This document shows positions 8,795-19,728 of a DNA stretch of 39,868 bases, piece by piece; within the stretch, counting starts at the first letter, position 1, and every line of letters begins with the position of its first letter. Made by a program: the position numbers and the translations under genes. The notes under the pieces are model-generated. The model saw only the letters and a list, made by a program, of their open reading frames with translations. It ran no database searches and was not told where the DNA came from. The stretch covers positions 9,562 through 49,429 of the forward strand of contig JAKFXB010000064.1 in NCBI GenBank assembly GCA_021731585.1, written 5' to 3'. This stretch comes from Alphaproteobacteria bacterium (GTDB lineage Bacteria; Pseudomonadota; Alphaproteobacteria; UBA9655).

Positions 8795-11700
8795 ATGCGC
8801 GATGTAATGAATCTCTTTGGTCAGGTTCCAGGACCTCAGCACTTTGACAATATTCGAATTGCTATTGCAAGTCCGGAGCAAATTCGTGCTTGGTCTTTTG
8901 GAGAAATTAAAAAGCCTGAAACCATCAACTATCGTACCTTTAAGCCAGAAAGAGATGGTTTGTTTTGTGCACGAATTTTTGGTCCTATCAAGGATTACGA
9001 ATGTTTGTGCGGCAAATACAAGCGCATGAAATATCGGGGAATTATCTGCGAGAAGTGCGGCGTTGAGGTCACTCTCACGAAAGTGCGGCGCGAGCGCATG
9101 GGCCATATTGAACTCGCTTCTCCCGTTGCTCACATTTGGTTTACTAAATCCTTGCCAAGCCGTTTAGGTCTTCTCCTTGATTTAATGCTTAAAGATTTGG
9201 AAAAGGTTTTATACTTTGAAAGCTATATTGTCCTTGAGCCAGGCCTTACGCCACTGAAAAAAGGTCAACTTTTAAGTGAAGAAGAATATTATAGAGCTCA
9301 AGATGACTATGGTGTGGATGCTTTTGAAGCGAGTATTGGTGCTGAAGCTTTGCGGGATATGCTTAAGGCGATTGACCTTGAAAAGGAGCGCGAGCAACTT
9401 CGTATTGACCTTTACGAGACAAAGTCCGAGCTGAAGCGCAAAAAATACGTAAAGCGTTTGAAACTTATTGAAGCTTTTATTGATTCAGGTGCTCGTCCAG
9501 AGTGGATGATTTTGGAAGTCGTTCCTGTTATTCCACCGGAAATTCGTCCTCTTGTGCCTTTGGATGGCGGTCGTTTTGCTACCTCAGATTTGAATGATCT
9601 TTACCGACGTGTGATTAACCGAAACAATCGTTTGAAGCGTCTTATGGAATTGAGAGCTCCTGATATTATCGTTCGAAATGAAAAGCGGATGCTTCAAGAA
9701 TCTGTCGATGCTCTTTTCGATAATGGAAGAAGAGGGCGGGTCATCACAGGAACCAACCGTCGTCCCTTGAAGTCTTTGTCCGATATGTTAAAGGGAAAGC
9801 AAGGTCGTTTCCGCCAAAACCTTCTTGGAAAGCGTGTCGACTATTCAGCCCGTTCCGTGATCGTGGTGGGGCCAGAGTTGAAACTTCACCAATGTGGTTT
9901 GCCAAAGAAAATGGCTCTCGAGCTCTTTAAGCCCTTCATCTACTCTCGACTAGAGCGTTATGGCTTGGCCAATACCATTAAGGCGGCTAAGCGAATGGTT
10001 GAAAAGGAACGTCCTGAAGTTTGGGATATTTTAGAAGAAGTGATTCGTGAACATCCCGTTCTCTTGAACCGAGCTCCAACTCTGCACCGTTTGGGTATTC
10101 AAGCTTTTGAACCTGTTCTTGTGGAAGGAAAGGCAATTCAACTCCATCCTCTGGTTTGTGCAGCTTATAATGCTGACTTTGACGGAGATACTATGTCCGT
10201 GCACGTGCCTTTATCCTTAGAAGCACAGCTTGAATCACGGGTCTTGATGATGTCAACGAATAATATCCTTCACCCTGCCAGTGGTAAGCCGATTATTACG
10301 CCTTCAAAGGATATCGTTTTAGGCCTCTATTATCTTACTATGGAGCGGGATGGCGAACTTGGAGAAGGGACTATGTTCTCATCTCTTGCTGAGATTGAAC
10401 ATGCTCTTTATCAAAAGACGGTTTCTTTGCATGCTCTCATTACAGCGCGTTATGAATACATTGATGATAAGGGTGAAAAGGTAACGGGGCGGGTAAAAAC
10501 GACCCCAGGCCGTATGCTTCTTTGGGAAATTATGCCAAGGCATCAAGGTGTTAAGTTTGAGGCTATCAATCAGCTTTTGACCCAAACCGAGCTCTCTAAG
10601 TTGGTCGATCTTATTTATCGTAATTGTGGCCAAAAAGAAGCGGTTATTTTCTCTGATCGTTTGATGGGACTCGGTTTTCGTTATGCGACACTTTCCGGAA
10701 TTTCTTTTGGAAAAGATGATCTTTTGGTGCCTGAAGAGAAGAAAAAGCTTGTTGCTGATACCCGCGAGAAAATTGGGGAATTCCAGCAACAATATATGGA
10801 TGGTTTGATCACCAATGGTGAGCGCTATAACAAAGTGACGGACGCTTGGACCAAATGTACGGAACAAGTGGCTGACGCTATGATGAAGGACATTTCTGAA
10901 GTTAAACCTGGAGAGCAGGTGAATTCCGTATATATGATGGCCCATTCACGGGCGCGTGGTTCTGCCGCTCAAATGCGCCAGTTGGCTGCGATGCGTGGTT
11001 TGATTGCGAAAACATCGGGTGAAATTATCGAAACGCCAATTATTTCCAACTTTAAGGAAGGGTTGAACGTTAACGAGTATTTTAATTCAGCCCACGGTGC
11101 TCGTAAGGGGTTAACCGACACGGCTTTGAAGACAGCAAATTCGGGTTACTTGACGCGTCGTCTTGTGGATGTTGCTCAAGATTGCATTATCGTTGAGCCA
11201 GATTGCGGTACGGAAAAGGGAATCAGTCTGCGTGCGGTCGTTGAAGGGGGTGAAGTTATCACGCCACTTGGAGATCGTGTTTTGGGTCGGACAGCGGCTA
11301 TTGACATCGTAGATCCCGTTGCCAACAAAGTAATTGTTCCTGCTGGCACGTTGATTGAAGAAAATCACATAGAAGCCATTGAAAAAACAAGCATTGATGA
11401 GATTCTGATTCGCTCTGTTCTTACCTGTGAGACCAAAGACGGCATTTGTGGTAAGTGCTATGGCCGTGACCTTGCTCGCGGAACACCCGTAAATATGGGT
11501 GAGGCTGTTGGTGTGATCGCGGCTCAATCGATCGGTGAGCCCGGAACACAGTTGACCATGCGGACTTTCCATATTGGAGGGGCTGCCCAGGTAGCTGTTG
11601 AGCAATCCAGCATTGAAGCCTCTGTTGAAGGAACTATTTTGATTAAGAACCGCAGCGTTGTGAAAAACAGTGCAGGCGAAAATATCGTCATGAGTCGTTA

Positions 11701-12970
11701 TTCCGAGCTTTGTATTATGGATGCAGCGAATCAAGAACGTGCTAGTTATAAGCTTCAATATGGTTCACGCTTGTTGGTGGATGATGGAGCCAAGGTCAAG
11801 CCAGGTGATAAACTTGCTGATTGGGATCCTTATACCCTTCCTGTGATTTCAGAAGTGAGTGGTATTCTTCATTATGTTGATTTGGTGGAAGGCATTTCCG
11901 TGCGTGAAACCTTGGATGAAACCACAGGTTTGACCAAGCGTGTTGTCGCAGACTGGAAACAATCCGCTCGCGGAGCAGATTTGAAGCCACGCCTTGTGTT
12001 GCGCGATAAGAAGGGCGAGCCTCTTCTTTTCGCCAATGGTGCAGAAGCGCGTTATTTCTTGTCAACTGATGCGATTTTGGAAGTTGAAAACAATGCCACC
12101 ATTCAGGCAGGGGATACCTTAACCCGCGTTCCGCGTGAATCCAGTAAAACCCGTGACATCACGGGAGGTTTACCTCGGGTGGCGGAACTCTTTGAAGCCC
12201 GTCGTCCCAAGGATGCCGCCATTATTAGTGAATACGATGGTCGCATTGAATTTGGAAAAGACCATAAGACAAAACGCCGCGTGATGATTGTGCCTGATGA
12301 CGAAACTTTAGAGCCTATCGAATACCTTATTCCAAAGGGTAAACACATTGCAGTGCATGAAGGTGAGCAAGTTAAGCGCGGCGATATTATTATGGACGGT
12401 AATATGGTACCCCATGACATTCTACGTATCTTGGGTATTGAAGCGTTGGCCAGTTATTTGATTAATGAGATCCAAGAAGTTTATCGTTTGCAAGGTGTTC
12501 CTATTAACGACAAGCATGTGGAAGTCATCGTGCGTCAGATGATGCAGAAGGTGGAAATCACCAATCCAGGAGAGACAACCTTCCTCTTGGGTGAACAGGT
12601 GGACCGACAAGAGTTTGAAGAGGAAAATCAGAAAACCATTGCGGAAGGCCATCGTCCAGCCCAGGCCCATGCGGTCCTTCAAGGAATTACAAAAGCTTCC
12701 TTGCAGACGCGTTCCTTCTTCTCAGCGGCTTCTTTCCAAGAGACAACCCGTGTTCTTACAGAAGCTGCTGTCTCTGGCAAGGTTGATGAGCTCAAGGGTC
12801 TTAAGGAAAACATCATCGTTGGTCGTTTGATTCCTGTGGGAACAGGAAGCATTGTCAACCGCATGAAAGTCATTGCGGCTGAACGGGATCATGAGATTCA
12901 ATCGACAAAGGCCAAGCAAACAGCTGCCATTGTGCATGAAAAGCAAGATGAACAGTTGATTGGGGCTTAA
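8795..12970 (+). CDS. rpoC: DNA-directed RNA polymerase subunit beta'
   Basis: Beta' supplies the catalytic magnesium site and the clamp. The protein is 1391 residues. The N-terminal zinc ribbon uses C70, C72, C85 and C88. The active-site loop NADFDGD lies at about 459-465 with the three metal-binding aspartates. The second zinc site is in [19 protein letters not shown], followed by the trigger/bridge region with [24 protein letters not shown]. An AGGAG site precedes the ATG. It ends the rif part of the block; a 449-bp gap with repeats and a promoter follows. Confidence 0.99.
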   Translation: MRDVMNLFGQVPGPQHFDNIRIAIASPEQIRAWSFGEIKKPETINYRTFKPERDGLFCARIFGPIKDYECLCGKYKRMKYRGIICEKCGVEVTLTKVRRERMGHIELASPVAHIWFTKSLPSRLGLLLDLMLKDLEKVLYFESYIVLEPGLTPLKKGQLLSEEEYYRAQDDYGVDAFEASIGAEALRDMLKAIDLEKEREQLRIDLYETKSELKRKKYVKRLKLIEAFIDSGARPEWMILEVVPVIPPEIRPLVPLDGGRFATSDLNDLYRRVINRNNRLKRLMELRAPDIIVRNEKRMLQESVDALFDNGRRGRVITGTNRRPLKSLSDMLKGKQGRFRQNLLGKRVDYSARSVIVVGPELKLHQCGLPKKMALELFKPFIYSRLERYGLANTIKAAKRMVEKERPEVWDILEEVIREHPVLLNRAPTLHRLGIQAFEPVLVEGKAIQLHPLVCAAYNADFDGDTMSVHVPLSLEAQLESRVLMMSTNNILHPASGKPIITPSKDIVLGLYYLTMERDGELGEGTMFSSLAEIEHALYQKTVSLHALITARYEYIDDKGEKVTGRVKTTPGRMLLWEIMPRHQGVKFEAINQLLTQTELSKLVDLIYRNCGQKEAVIFSDRLMGLGFRYATLSGISFGKDDLLVPEEKKKLVADTREKIGEFQQQYMDGLITNGERYNKVTDAWTKCTEQVADAMMKDISEVKPGEQVNSVYMMAHSRARGSAAQMRQLAAMRGLIAKTSGEIIETPIISNFKEGLNVNEYFNSAHGARKGLTDTALKTANSGYLTRRLVDVAQDCIIVEPDCGTEKGISLRAVVEGGEVITPLGDRVLGRTAAIDIVDPVANKVIVPAGTLIEENHIEAIEKTSIDEILIRSVLTCETKDGICGKCYGRDLARGTPVNMGEAVGVIAAQSIGEPGTQLTMRTFHIGGAAQVAVEQSSIEASVEGTILIKNRSVVKNSAGENIVMSRYSELCIMDAANQERASYKLQYGSRLLVDDGAKVKPGDKLADWDPYTLPVISEVSGILHYVDLVEGISVRETLDETTGLTKRVVADWKQSARGADLKPRLVLRDKKGEPLLFANGAEARYFLSTDAILEVENNATIQAGDTLTRVPRESSKTRDITGGLPRVAELFEARRPKDAAIISEYDGRIEFGKDHKTKRRVMIVPDDETLEPIEYLIPKGKHIAVHEGEQVKRGDIIMDGNMVPHDILRILGIEALASYLINEIQEVYRLQGVPINDKHVEVIVRQMMQKVEITNPGETTFLLGEQVDRQEFEEENQKTIAEGHRPAQAHAVLQGITKASLQTRSFFSAASFQETTRVLTEAAVSGKVDELKGLKENIIVGRLIPVGTGSIVNRMKVIAAERDHEIQSTKAKQTAAIVHEKQDEQLIGA

Positions 12971-13000
12971 ATTTCCCTAGGGCAGGGATGTAGATCCAAG

Positions 13001-13038
13001 ATCCTGAGTCCCCCTCGTTTTACTTGGGGTCTCAGGAT
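13001..13038. repeat. REP-like palindrome, unit 1
   Basis: The arms ATCCTGAG (13001-13008) and CTCAGGAT (13031-13038) pair, then CCCC with GGGG inside a single T-T mismatch. The same outer arms occur in three other units in this window. Lying about 30 nt after the rpoC stop, the hairpin could stop transcription or protect the rpoC 3' end. Confidence 0.8.
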
Positions 13039-13081
13039 GACAACCTTTTGTATTTAAAATAAAAAACATAAAAAAATGTCA

Positions 13082-13119
13082 ATCCTGAGACCTTGAGCGT
13101 AGCGAAAGGGGCTCAGGAT
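13082..13119. repeat. REP-like palindrome, unit 2
   Basis: The outer arms ATCCTGAG (13082-13089) and CTCAGGAT (13112-13119) flank an inner segment with AGCGTAGCG. The inner part is close to the reverse complement of unit 3 at 34884-34921. It faces unit 1 across 43 AT-rich bases, and the flanks mirror each other (ATGACA after unit 1, TGTCA before unit 2). Confidence 0.8.
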
Positions 13120-13233
13120 CTCATTTCCACAATATGTTTTAAACAGCCTCCTTCCTTCGCAAGGATAATCACTGGAATATTGCAATTCCCTTTTAGATAA
13201 TTTTTTGAACCCAAAAAAACTTTCAACCAATGC

Positions 13234-13262
13234 TTGACTCTGACACGGAGGCCGATTAAGAT
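13234..13262 (+). promoter_or_regulatory. Sigma70-type promoter for rpsL and the genes after it
   Basis: The -35 box TTGACT (13234-13239) and the -10 box TAAGAT (13257-13262) are separated by exactly 17 bases. Transcription would start near 13269, leaving a leader of about 150 nt before rpsL. This is the best promoter match I found on the plus strand of the ribosomal block. It would restart transcription after the rpoC repeats and drive rpsL-rpsG-fusA-tuf and probably the S10 genes. Confidence 0.65.
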
Positions 13263-13419
13263 TCGCCGTCATTAGAGAGTTGGTGGTAGATAAACCGTCT
13301 AGACGCTGCTCAAAAGATTGGCTAAAAGAATGCTTGTTTTTAGACAAGAGTTGGGTATAAGAATACCTGAGCTTTATGCCAGTTATAAAATTGTAATTTT
13401 TTGAAAGGAAACGGTTTTA

Positions 13420-13791
13420 ATGCCGACAATTAACCAGCTAATCAGAAAGCCTCGTAAGGATAAGGAAGAGCGTAATACGGTTCCTGCCCTTCAGAGTTGC
13501 CCTCAAAAGAGAGGCGTGTGTACGCGTGTGATGACAACGACCCCGAAAAAGCCAAACTCGGCCTTGCGTAAGGTTGCGCGTATTCGTTTGACAAATGGTT
13601 ATGAAGTCACAGGTTATATTCCGGGAGAAGGTCACAACCTTCAAGAGCACTCTGTTGTGCTGATCCGTGGAGGTCGTGTACGCGACTTGCCAGGTGTTCG
13701 TTATCATATTATTCGCGGTACGCTTGATACCCAAGGTGTTCAGAAACGACGCCAAGGACGTTCCAAGTACGGCGCTAAGCTTCCGAAGTAG
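13420..13791 (+). CDS. rpsL: 30S ribosomal protein S12
   Basis: S12 lies at the decoding centre and shapes tRNA selection fidelity. The 123-residue protein starts [13 protein letters not shown] and has the conserved [22 protein letters not shown] loop near residue 38 and the [28 protein letters not shown] segment near 73-100. The residues usually changed in streptomycin resistance look wild type (lysines in the PKKPNS loop and the RVRDLPGV region intact apart from natural R/K exchange). GAAAGGAAACGG precedes the ATG. Confidence 0.98.
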   Translation: MPTINQLIRKPRKDKEERNTVPALQSCPQKRGVCTRVMTTTPKKPNSALRKVARIRLTNGYEVTGYIPGEGHNLQEHSVVLIRGGRVRDLPGVRYHIIRGTLDTQGVQKRRQGRSKYGAKLPK

Positions 13792-13802
13792 GAGAAAAAA
13801 TC

Positions 13803-14273
13803 ATGTCAAGAAGGCACGCTGCTGAAAAAAGACCTGTAATGCCCGATGCTAAGTATGGGGATACGGTTCTTTCAAAGTTTATGAGTTGTTTAATGTATGA
13901 AGGAAAGCGATCAGTTGCGGAAAGCATTGTCTATGGCGCTTTGGATCAAATTAAAGCAAAAGCTTCTCAAGATTCCTTGCAAGTTTTTCATGAAGCCCTT
14001 GGCAATGTAAAGCCTTCTGTTGAAGTGCGTTCTCGCCGTGTGGGCGGAGCCACCTATCAAGTTCCTGTTGAGGTGCGCTCAGAACGTGCTCAAGCTCTTG
14101 GAATTCGTTGGATTATTGGCAGTGCACGTAATCGTTCAGAAACAACAATGACAGCTCGCCTTGCAGCTGAGATCTTGGATGCCGCAAACAATCGCGGTGC
14201 AGCTGTAAAAAAGCGTGATGATACACACAAAATGGCGGATGCGAACAAAGCATTTGCTCACTTTAGATGGTAA
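13803..14273 (+). CDS. rpsG: 30S ribosomal protein S7
   Basis: S7 nucleates assembly of the 30S head and contacts E-site tRNA. It is 156 residues, the usual length, with [40 protein letters not shown] at the N-terminus, the [33 protein letters not shown] rRNA-binding stretch and the [20 protein letters not shown] end. It starts 11 nt after rpsL. In E. coli S7 is the feedback repressor of the str operon; no such site is evident in this short spacer. Confidence 0.98.
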   Translation: MSRRHAAEKRPVMPDAKYGDTVLSKFMSCLMYEGKRSVAESIVYGALDQIKAKASQDSLQVFHEALGNVKPSVEVRSRRVGGATYQVPVEVRSERAQALGIRWIIGSARNRSETTMTARLAAEILDAANNRGAAVKKRDDTHKMADANKAFAHFRW

Positions 14274-14288
14274 GGGTAAGTAGTTAAA

Positions 14289-16364
14289 ATGGCACGTATA
14301 ACTCCCCTTGATCGTTACCGTAACATTGGCATCATGGCCCACATTGATGCTGGAAAAACAACGACTACAGAGCGCGTTCTTTATTATACAGGAAAATCCC
14401 ACAAAATTGGTGAAGTGCACGAAGGTGCAGCGACCATGGATTGGATGGAGCAAGAACAAGAGCGCGGTATCACTATTACCTCTGCTGCGACAACTTGTTT
14501 TTGGAATGATCACCGTATTAACATTATTGACACCCCTGGTCACGTTGATTTCACCATTGAAGTTGAACGTTCTTTGCGTGTTTTAGACGGCGCGGTTGCT
14601 GTTTTTGATAGCGTTGCGGGAGTTGAGCCTCAATCTGAAACCGTCTGGCGTCAAGCTGACAAGTATCACGTTCCTCGGATTTGTTTCGTGAATAAAATGG
14701 ACCGTACGGGCGCAAATTTCTATCGCACCGTTGAGATGATTATTGATCGCTTGGGGGCGGTTCCTCTTGTTCTCCATTTGCCAATCGGCACGGAAGCTGA
14801 CTTTGTGGGCATTGTGGATCTTGTTCAAATGAAGGCGATTCGGTGGAAAGATGAAACCATGGGAGCGGAATTTGTCATCGAAGACATTCCTGCTGACCTG
14901 AAAGAACAAGCGGAAGAGTATCGTGCGCGTCTCTTGGAAACAGCAGTAGAACAAGATGATGCAGCTCTTGAGGCTTATCTGAATGGGGAAGAACCAAGTG
15001 TTGAAACATTAAAGAAGTGTATCCGGAAGGGAACGGTTGCGGCCAAGTTTGTGCCTGTTCTTTGTGGGTCAGCCTTTAAAAACAAAGGTGTTCAGCCCTT
15101 GTTGGATGCGGTCGTTGATTTCTTGCCATCCCCTCTTGATATTGGAGCCGTGAAGGGTGAATCCATTGACGGTAAAACGGAATTGGTTCGTAATCCTTCC
15201 GACTCAGATCCTTTCTGTGGGCTTGCCTTTAAGATTATGACCGACCCATTTGTGGGATCCCTCACTTTCGTGCGTGTCTATTCCGGTGTGCTCAGTGCAG
15301 GATCTTATCTCTTGAATTCAGTTAAAGATGAAAAAGAGCGGGTGGGGCGTATGCTCTTGATGCATGCTAACTCTCGTGAAGATATTAAAGAAGCCTGTGC
15401 GGGTGACATTGTGGCCATTTGCGGTCTTAAGAACACTACGACAGGTGATACAATTTGTGATCCTTCCAAGTCCATTATTCTTGAACGCATGATTTTCCCT
15501 GAGCCTGTGATTGAAGTTGCTGTTGAACCTAAGACAAAAGCTGACCAGGAAAAGATGGGCATTGCTCTTTCACGCCTTGCAGCAGAAGATCCCTCTTTCC
15601 GGGTTACAACCGATTATGAATCAGGTCAAACCATTATTAAAGGAATGGGCGAGCTGCACCTTGATATTATCGTGGATCGTATGCGCCGTGAGTTTAAGGT
15701 AGAAGCCAATGTAGGTGCGCCTCAAGTGGCCTATCGTGAAACCATTACAAAGACAGCTGAAGTTGACTACACCCACAAAAAGCAAAGTGGTGGTGCTGGA
15801 CAGTTTGCGCGTATTAAGTTGCGTTTTGAACCTGTGGCTCCTGGTGAAGGTTATGCTTTCGTGAACTCCATCGTTGGAGGTGCTGTTCCAAAGGAATACA
15901 TCCCTGGTGTTGAAAAAGGATTGATCCAAGCTATGGATAATGGCGTTATTGCCGGCTTCCCCATGATTGACTATAAAGTCACTCTTTTTGATGGTGCGTA
16001 CCACGATGTGGACTCAAGCGTTCTTGCTTTCGAAATTGCGGCTCGTGCTGCCTTTAGAGAAGGGGTTCCAAAAGCTGACCCTAAATTGCTAGAGCCAATA
16101 ATGAAGGTTGAAGTTGTGACGCCAGAGGAGTATATGGGAGATATCATTGGAGATTTAAATAGTCGCCGTGGTCAGGTCTCTGGTATGGACCAACGAGGGA
16201 ATGCAAGAGTTGTTGATGCTTTTGTGCCTTTGGCCAATATGTTTGGGTATGTGAATACCTTGCGCTCTATGAGCCAAGGCCGTGCTCAATTCACCATGCA
16301 GTTCGACCATTATGAGCAAGTTCCGCAACACGTTGCGGATGAAGTTAAATCAAAGTACGCCTAG
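14289..16364 (+). CDS. fusA: Translation elongation factor G
   Basis: EF-G drives translocation of tRNA and mRNA using GTP. The 691-residue protein has the P-loop [13 protein letters not shown] at residues 17-29, the switch region [20 protein letters not shown], and NKMDR. Domains II-V follow, with the domain III motif [14 protein letters not shown], domain IV with [15 protein letters not shown], and the C-terminal [24 protein letters not shown]. It lies 15 nt after rpsG and 14 nt before the second tuf gene. Confidence 0.99.
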   Translation: MARITPLDRYRNIGIMAHIDAGKTTTTERVLYYTGKSHKIGEVHEGAATMDWMEQEQERGITITSAATTCFWNDHRINIIDTPGHVDFTIEVERSLRVLDGAVAVFDSVAGVEPQSETVWRQADKYHVPRICFVNKMDRTGANFYRTVEMIIDRLGAVPLVLHLPIGTEADFVGIVDLVQMKAIRWKDETMGAEFVIEDIPADLKEQAEEYRARLLETAVEQDDAALEAYLNGEEPSVETLKKCIRKGTVAAKFVPVLCGSAFKNKGVQPLLDAVVDFLPSPLDIGAVKGESIDGKTELVRNPSDSDPFCGLAFKIMTDPFVGSLTFVRVYSGVLSAGSYLLNSVKDEKERVGRMLLMHANSREDIKEACAGDIVAICGLKNTTTGDTICDPSKSIILERMIFPEPVIEVAVEPKTKADQEKMGIALSRLAAEDPSFRVTTDYESGQTIIKGMGELHLDIIVDRMRREFKVEANVGAPQVAYRETITKTAEVDYTHKKQSGGAGQFARIKLRFEPVAPGEGYAFVNSIVGGAVPKEYIPGVEKGLIQAMDNGVIAGFPMIDYKVTLFDGAYHDVDSSVLAFEIAARAAFREGVPKADPKLLEPIMKVEVVTPEEYMGDIIGDLNSRRGQVSGMDQRGNARVVDAFVPLANMFGYVNTLRSMSQGRAQFTMQFDHYEQVPQHVADEVKSKYA

Positions 16365-16367
16365 AAC

Positions 16368-17568
16368 GGAGAAGAGAGATGGCAAAAGAGAAATTTCAGA
16401 GAACGAAGCCGCATTGTAACATAGGCACGATTGGTCACGTAGACCATGGGAAGACGACGTTAACAGCAGCGATTACAAAAGTATTGTCGGAGAGCGGCGG
16501 AGCGTCCTTCACAGCCTATGATCAAATTGACAAGGCACCAGAGGAAAAAGCGCGTGGTATTACGATTTCCACAGCCCACGTTGAGTATGAGACGGCAGAT
16601 CGTCACTATGCGCACGTTGACTGTCCTGGACACGCGGACTATGTAAAGAACATGATCACGGGAGCGGCTCAAATGGACGGGGCTATTCTGGTTGTGAACG
16701 CAGCTGACGGTCCCATGCCTCAAACGCGTGAACACATCTTGCTTGCACGCCAAGTTGGTGTTCCTGCGCTTGTTGTGTACATGAATAAGGTTGACCAAGT
16801 GGATGACAAAGAGCTTCTCGATCTCGTTGAGATGGAAATTCGTGAGCTTTTGACCTCCTATGGATTCCCTGGCGACGATATTCCTATTGTAAAAGGATCA
16901 GCCTTGTGTGCCCTTGAAGGCCGCGAAGATCCCATTGGAAAAGACTCCATTCTTGAATTGATGACAGCGATTGATACATATATTCCGCAACCAGAGCGGG
17001 CGATTGACAAGCCTTTCTTGATGCCGATTGAGGATGTGTTCTCTATCTCCGGCCGTGGAACGGTTGTGACGGGTCGTGTTGAGAGCGGCGTTGTGAAGGT
17101 TGGAGAAGAAGTTGAAATTATTGGATTAAAGGCAACAGAGAAAACAACAGTTACTGGCGTTGAAATGTTCCGTAAACTTTTGGATCAAGGACAAGCTGGA
17201 GACAACATAGGTGCGCTGTTGCGTGGAACGAAGAGAGAAGATGTAGAGCGTGGACAGGTTTTGGCAAAGCCAGGATCGATTACGCCGCATACGAACTTTA
17301 AGTGTGAAGCGTATATTCTGAAGAAGGAAGAGGGCGGTCGTCATACACCATTTTTTGGGAACTATCGTCCGCAATTTTACTTTAGAACGACGGACGTGAC
17401 AGGAACAGTGAAGTTGCCAGACGGCGTAGAGATGGTGATGCCCGGCGACAACGTTGCGATGGAAGTTGAATTGATAGCGCCGATTGCCATGGACGAAGGC
17501 TTGCGTTTTGCGATTCGTGAAGGTGGACGTACGGTTGGTGCAGGCGTCGTTGCCTCTATCATAAAATA
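16368..17568 (+). repeat. Duplicated tuf unit, copy 2
   Basis: This is the partner of the segment at 1-1201. Identity begins at or before the GGAGAAGAGAG binding site, 4 nt after the fusA stop, and ends at the second base of the stop codon (TAG here, TAA in copy 1). The flanks after the stops are unrelated, as expected for two real loci rather than one sequence assembled twice. Confidence 0.93.
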
Positions 17569-17569
17569 G
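16379..17569 (+). CDS. tuf: Translation elongation factor Tu (copy 2)
   Basis: This second EF-Tu gene encodes a 396-residue protein identical to that at 12-1202, with the GHVDHGKT P-loop at 19-26. It occupies the usual fusA-tuf-rpsJ position, so it joins the str genes to the S10 cluster. Two tuf copies, one in the str operon and one before tRNA-Trp-secE, are common in proteobacteria and raise the supply of this abundant protein. The stop is TAG rather than TAA. Confidence 0.98.
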   Translation: MAKEKFQRTKPHCNIGTIGHVDHGKTTLTAAITKVLSESGGASFTAYDQIDKAPEEKARGITISTAHVEYETADRHYAHVDCPGHADYVKNMITGAAQMDGAILVVNAADGPMPQTREHILLARQVGVPALVVYMNKVDQVDDKELLDLVEMEIRELLTSYGFPGDDIPIVKGSALCALEGREDPIGKDSILELMTAIDTYIPQPERAIDKPFLMPIEDVFSISGRGTVVTGRVESGVVKVGEEVEIIGLKATEKTTVTGVEMFRKLLDQGQAGDNIGALLRGTKREDVERGQVLAKPGSITPHTNFKCEAYILKKEEGGRHTPFFGNYRPQFYFRTTDVTGTVKLPDGVEMVMPGDNVAMEVELIAPIAMDEGLRFAIREGGRTVGAGVVASIIK

Positions 17570-17614
17570 TGATGTTATCTGTGCGCAATTGGGGTGCACA
17601 AAAAGGAAGTTAAA

Positions 17615-17926
17615 ATGAGTGAAAGCCAAAATATACGTATACGTCTCAGGGCCTATGACTATCGAGTTCTCGATCAGTCGACCAGTGAGATTGTCAATAC
17701 AGCGAAGAGGACAGGGGCTAAAATTTGCGGGCCTATTCCCCTTCCTACTGATGTTGAGAAGTATACGGTGCTCCGTTCGCCCCATATTGACAAGAAGTCT
17801 CGTGAGCAATTTGAAATGAGAACTCACAAAAGGCTTCTGGATATTATTGATTGGTCACCGCAGACAGTTGATGCTTTGATGAAGCTGGACTTGCCTGCCG
17901 GTGTTGATGTTGAAATTAAACTCTAA
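17615..17926 (+). CDS. rpsJ: 30S ribosomal protein S10
   Basis: S10 belongs to the 30S head and also partners NusB in antitermination. From the ATG at 17615 it is 103 residues, the normal size, beginning [27 protein letters not shown]. It has the [15 protein letters not shown] loop and the [16 protein letters not shown] segment. An in-frame GTG at 17594 would add seven residues upstream, but AAGGAAG at 17604-17610 fits the ATG. It leads the S10 cluster and follows tuf by 45 nt; I see no clear promoter in the gap. Confidence 0.96.
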   Translation: MSESQNIRIRLRAYDYRVLDQSTSEIVNTAKRTGAKICGPIPLPTDVEKYTVLRSPHIDKKSREQFEMRTHKRLLDIIDWSPQTVDALMKLDLPAGVDVEIKL

Positions 17927-17938
17927 GGATTGTGAAAG

Positions 17939-18784
17939 ATGCGAACAGGACTGATCGCTGAAAAATTAGGGATGAGCCGCCTTCTTACAGAAAAAGGCGA
18001 GCATATCCCCATTACCCTCCTGAAGGTGGAAGACTGTCAAGTAGTTGCTACGAAAACTGCTGATAAAGATGGTTATACTGCTGTTCAGTTGGGTGTAGGC
18101 AAGGCAAAAGTAAAGCGTGTTTCACGTGCTTTAAGAGGCCATTTCACTAAAGGAAAGATTGAGCCAAAGAAAAAGCTGGCTGAATTTCGCGTCTCGGATG
18201 ATGCCCTTTTAAAGGTAGGTGATCAACTTTCTGTTGAACACTTTTTGAAAGGTCAATATGTAGATGTGACCGGTATTTCTATCGGTAAAGGATTTGCGGG
18301 GGCTATGAAGCGCCATAACTTTGGTGGTTTGCGTGCCAGCCATGGTGTGTCTGTCTCTCACCGTAGCCATGGATCTACGGGACAGCGGCAAGATCCTGGT
18401 AAGGTATTTAAAGGCAAGAAGATGGCCGGACATTTGGGACATGAGCGGGTTACGGTTATGAACCTTGAAGTTGTGCTTACGGATCCGGAGTTGGGCTTGA
18501 TTGGTCTTAAAGGGGCTGTTCCCGGGAATCCAGGCGGGTATATTTTGATTCGTGATGCTGTAAAGTGCGTGGCTCCCCAAGGATTGCCTTTTCCCGCAGC
18601 TTTAATGAAGGGATCTCCTGTGATTCAGGAAGAAACCGTTAAAGAAGAGTCAAAGGAAGCGCCAATGGATGAGTCAATTCAAGAGACCCCAAAGGAAGAA
18701 GCACCCATCGAGACAGCTTCTGTAGAAACAGCTCCTGAAGCCTCTGCTTCAGCTGAGCAAGCACCAACTGTTGAGGCTGAATAG
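17939..18784 (+). CDS. rplC: 50S ribosomal protein L3 with acidic C-terminal tail
   Basis: L3 is an early assembly protein whose loop reaches toward the peptidyl transferase centre. The first ~225 of 281 residues are standard L3: [68 protein letters not shown], and the [13 protein letters not shown] end. A low-complexity tail of about 52 residues (230-281) follows, with 15 Glu and one Asp against three Lys. L3 is usually 205-240 residues, so the tail is extra. The end of the gene carries the GAGG site for rplD. Confidence 0.97.
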   Translation: MRTGLIAEKLGMSRLLTEKGEHIPITLLKVEDCQVVATKTADKDGYTAVQLGVGKAKVKRVSRALRGHFTKGKIEPKKKLAEFRVSDDALLKVGDQLSVEHFLKGQYVDVTGISIGKGFAGAMKRHNFGGLRASHGVSVSHRSHGSTGQRQDPGKVFKGKKMAGHLGHERVTVMNLEVVLTDPELGLIGLKGAVPGNPGGYILIRDAVKCVAPQGLPFPAALMKGSPVIQEETVKEESKEAPMDESIQETPKEEAPIETASVETAPEASASAEQAPTVEAE

Positions 18785-18785
18785 T

Positions 18786-19406
18786 ATGAAGTACGAAGTT
18801 CGCAATTTTGATAATACGAAGGTTGGGGAAGTTACATTAAACCCTGATATTTTTTCAAGTCCGCTCCGCCAAGATATATTGGCGCGTATGGTCCATTGGC
18901 AGCTGGCAAAGCGCCGTTCAGGGACACACGCGACAAAAGGTGTGAGTCAAATTAGTGGTACAACCAAAAAGCCATGGCGTCAAAAAGGGACGGGGCGTGC
19001 GCGTGCAGGAAGCTTGCGTTCTCCTCAATTCCGTGGCGGTGCTACCATATTTGGGCCGGTACCTCGGGATCATGGGTACAGTTTGCCAAAGAAGGTACGT
19101 CAGCTCGCTCTTAAAACGGCTCTTTCAACAAAAGTTGCGAGTGGAGCCCTTTTGATTGTTGAAGATTTGAATGCAGGCATCAAGAAGACTCAAGACCTTG
19201 CAAAGAAACTTCGGACGTTAGGATTACGTTCTGCCTTGATTATTGATGGCGCAGAGGTTAATAAAGATTTTGCACGGACCGCAGCCAATTTTCCTGGCGT
19301 TGATGTCCTTCCGCAACAAGGAATAAATGTTTATGATATTTTACGTCATGAACACCTTGTTTTGACTAAAGCCGCCATTGAAAATCTAGAAAGCAGATTA
19401 AAATGA
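18786..19406 (+). CDS. rplD: 50S ribosomal protein L4
   Basis: L4 binds 23S rRNA domain I and lines the exit tunnel; in enterics it also represses the S10 operon. The ATG at 18786, one base after the rplC stop and 9 nt after GAGG (18773-18776), gives 206 residues starting [20 protein letters not shown] at 18771 inside rplC is less likely. The tunnel loop is seen in [19 protein letters not shown] and [14 protein letters not shown]. It overlaps rplW by 4 nt. Confidence 0.97.
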   Translation: MKYEVRNFDNTKVGEVTLNPDIFSSPLRQDILARMVHWQLAKRRSGTHATKGVSQISGTTKKPWRQKGTGRARAGSLRSPQFRGGATIFGPVPRDHGYSLPKKVRQLALKTALSTKVASGALLIVEDLNAGIKKTQDLAKKLRTLGLRSALIIDGAEVNKDFARTAANFPGVDVLPQQGINVYDILRHEHLVLTKAAIENLESRLK

Positions 19407-19726
19407 GTAAAGTAGTAAAAAAGGATATCCCTCTTGGAAGGGAAAGGCTCTACCAGATTATCAAAGCGCCTTTGGTAACGGAGAAGTCAACTCAAGGAAG
19501 TGAACAAAATAAATTCACCTTCAGTGTGTTGCTTGATGCCACAAAGCCAGAAATTATGAAGGCTGTTGCTGAAATTTTTAAAGTTGAAGTCACGGCTGTG
19601 AATACGCTACGGGTCAAAGGTAAGACCAAGCGTTTCCGTGGAAAAATGGGACAAAGATCCGATCGGAAAAAAGCGATTGTAACTTTGGCCAAAGGGAATT
19701 CAATTGATATTGGGTCAGGATTATAA
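19403..19726 (+). CDS. rplW: 50S ribosomal protein L23
   Basis: L23 sits at the tunnel exit and is the docking point for trigger factor and SRP. The protein is 107 residues, with [15 protein letters not shown] near the start, the [31 protein letters not shown] core and a basic loop. Its ATG overlaps the rplD stop (ATGA), indicating coupled translation. rplB follows after 2 nt. Confidence 0.97.
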   Translation: MSKVVKKDIPLGRERLYQIIKAPLVTEKSTQGSEQNKFTFSVLLDATKPEIMKAVAEIFKVEVTAVNTLRVKGKTKRFRGKMGQRSDRKKAIVTLAKGNSIDIGSGL

Positions 19727-19728
19727 AA

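Larger units (their letters stand above)
12971..13419 (+). other. rpoC-rpsL intergenic region, no gene seen
   Basis: The first third holds two REP-like palindromes. The middle (about 13121-13233) has no coding signal I trust; a weak hairpin pairs GGAAT (13174-13178) with ATTCC (13185-13189) and is followed by TTTT. The last part carries a strong promoter and the rpsL leader, which can form two small hairpins: CTTGT/ACAAG at 13333-13348 and GGTAT/ATACC at 13354-13367. A 97-codon minus-strand frame across the gap (13054-13347) includes translated repeat sequence and looks spurious. Confidence 0.7.

Noticed and set aside
11111..11758. A 215-codon minus-strand frame inside rpoC
   Set aside because: It is antisense to a strongly conserved coding region, and its composition is a mirror of rpoC codon use.
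13054..13347. A 97-codon minus-strand frame in the rpoC-rpsL gap
   Set aside because: It includes translated REP-like sequence (the same SPFRYAQGLR stretch appears at 34764-34997) and overlaps the rpsL promoter; no domain is recognisable.
12971..13419. CRISPR or insertion sequence in the repeat-bearing gap
   Set aside because: There are only two palindromic units, no regular spacers, no transposase frame and no target-site duplication that I can see.
17126..17827. A 233-codon minus-strand frame across tuf copy 2 and rpsJ
   Set aside because: It lies wholly antisense to well-supported genes, resembles no family I know, and part of it recurs in the other tuf copy only because the DNA is duplicated.
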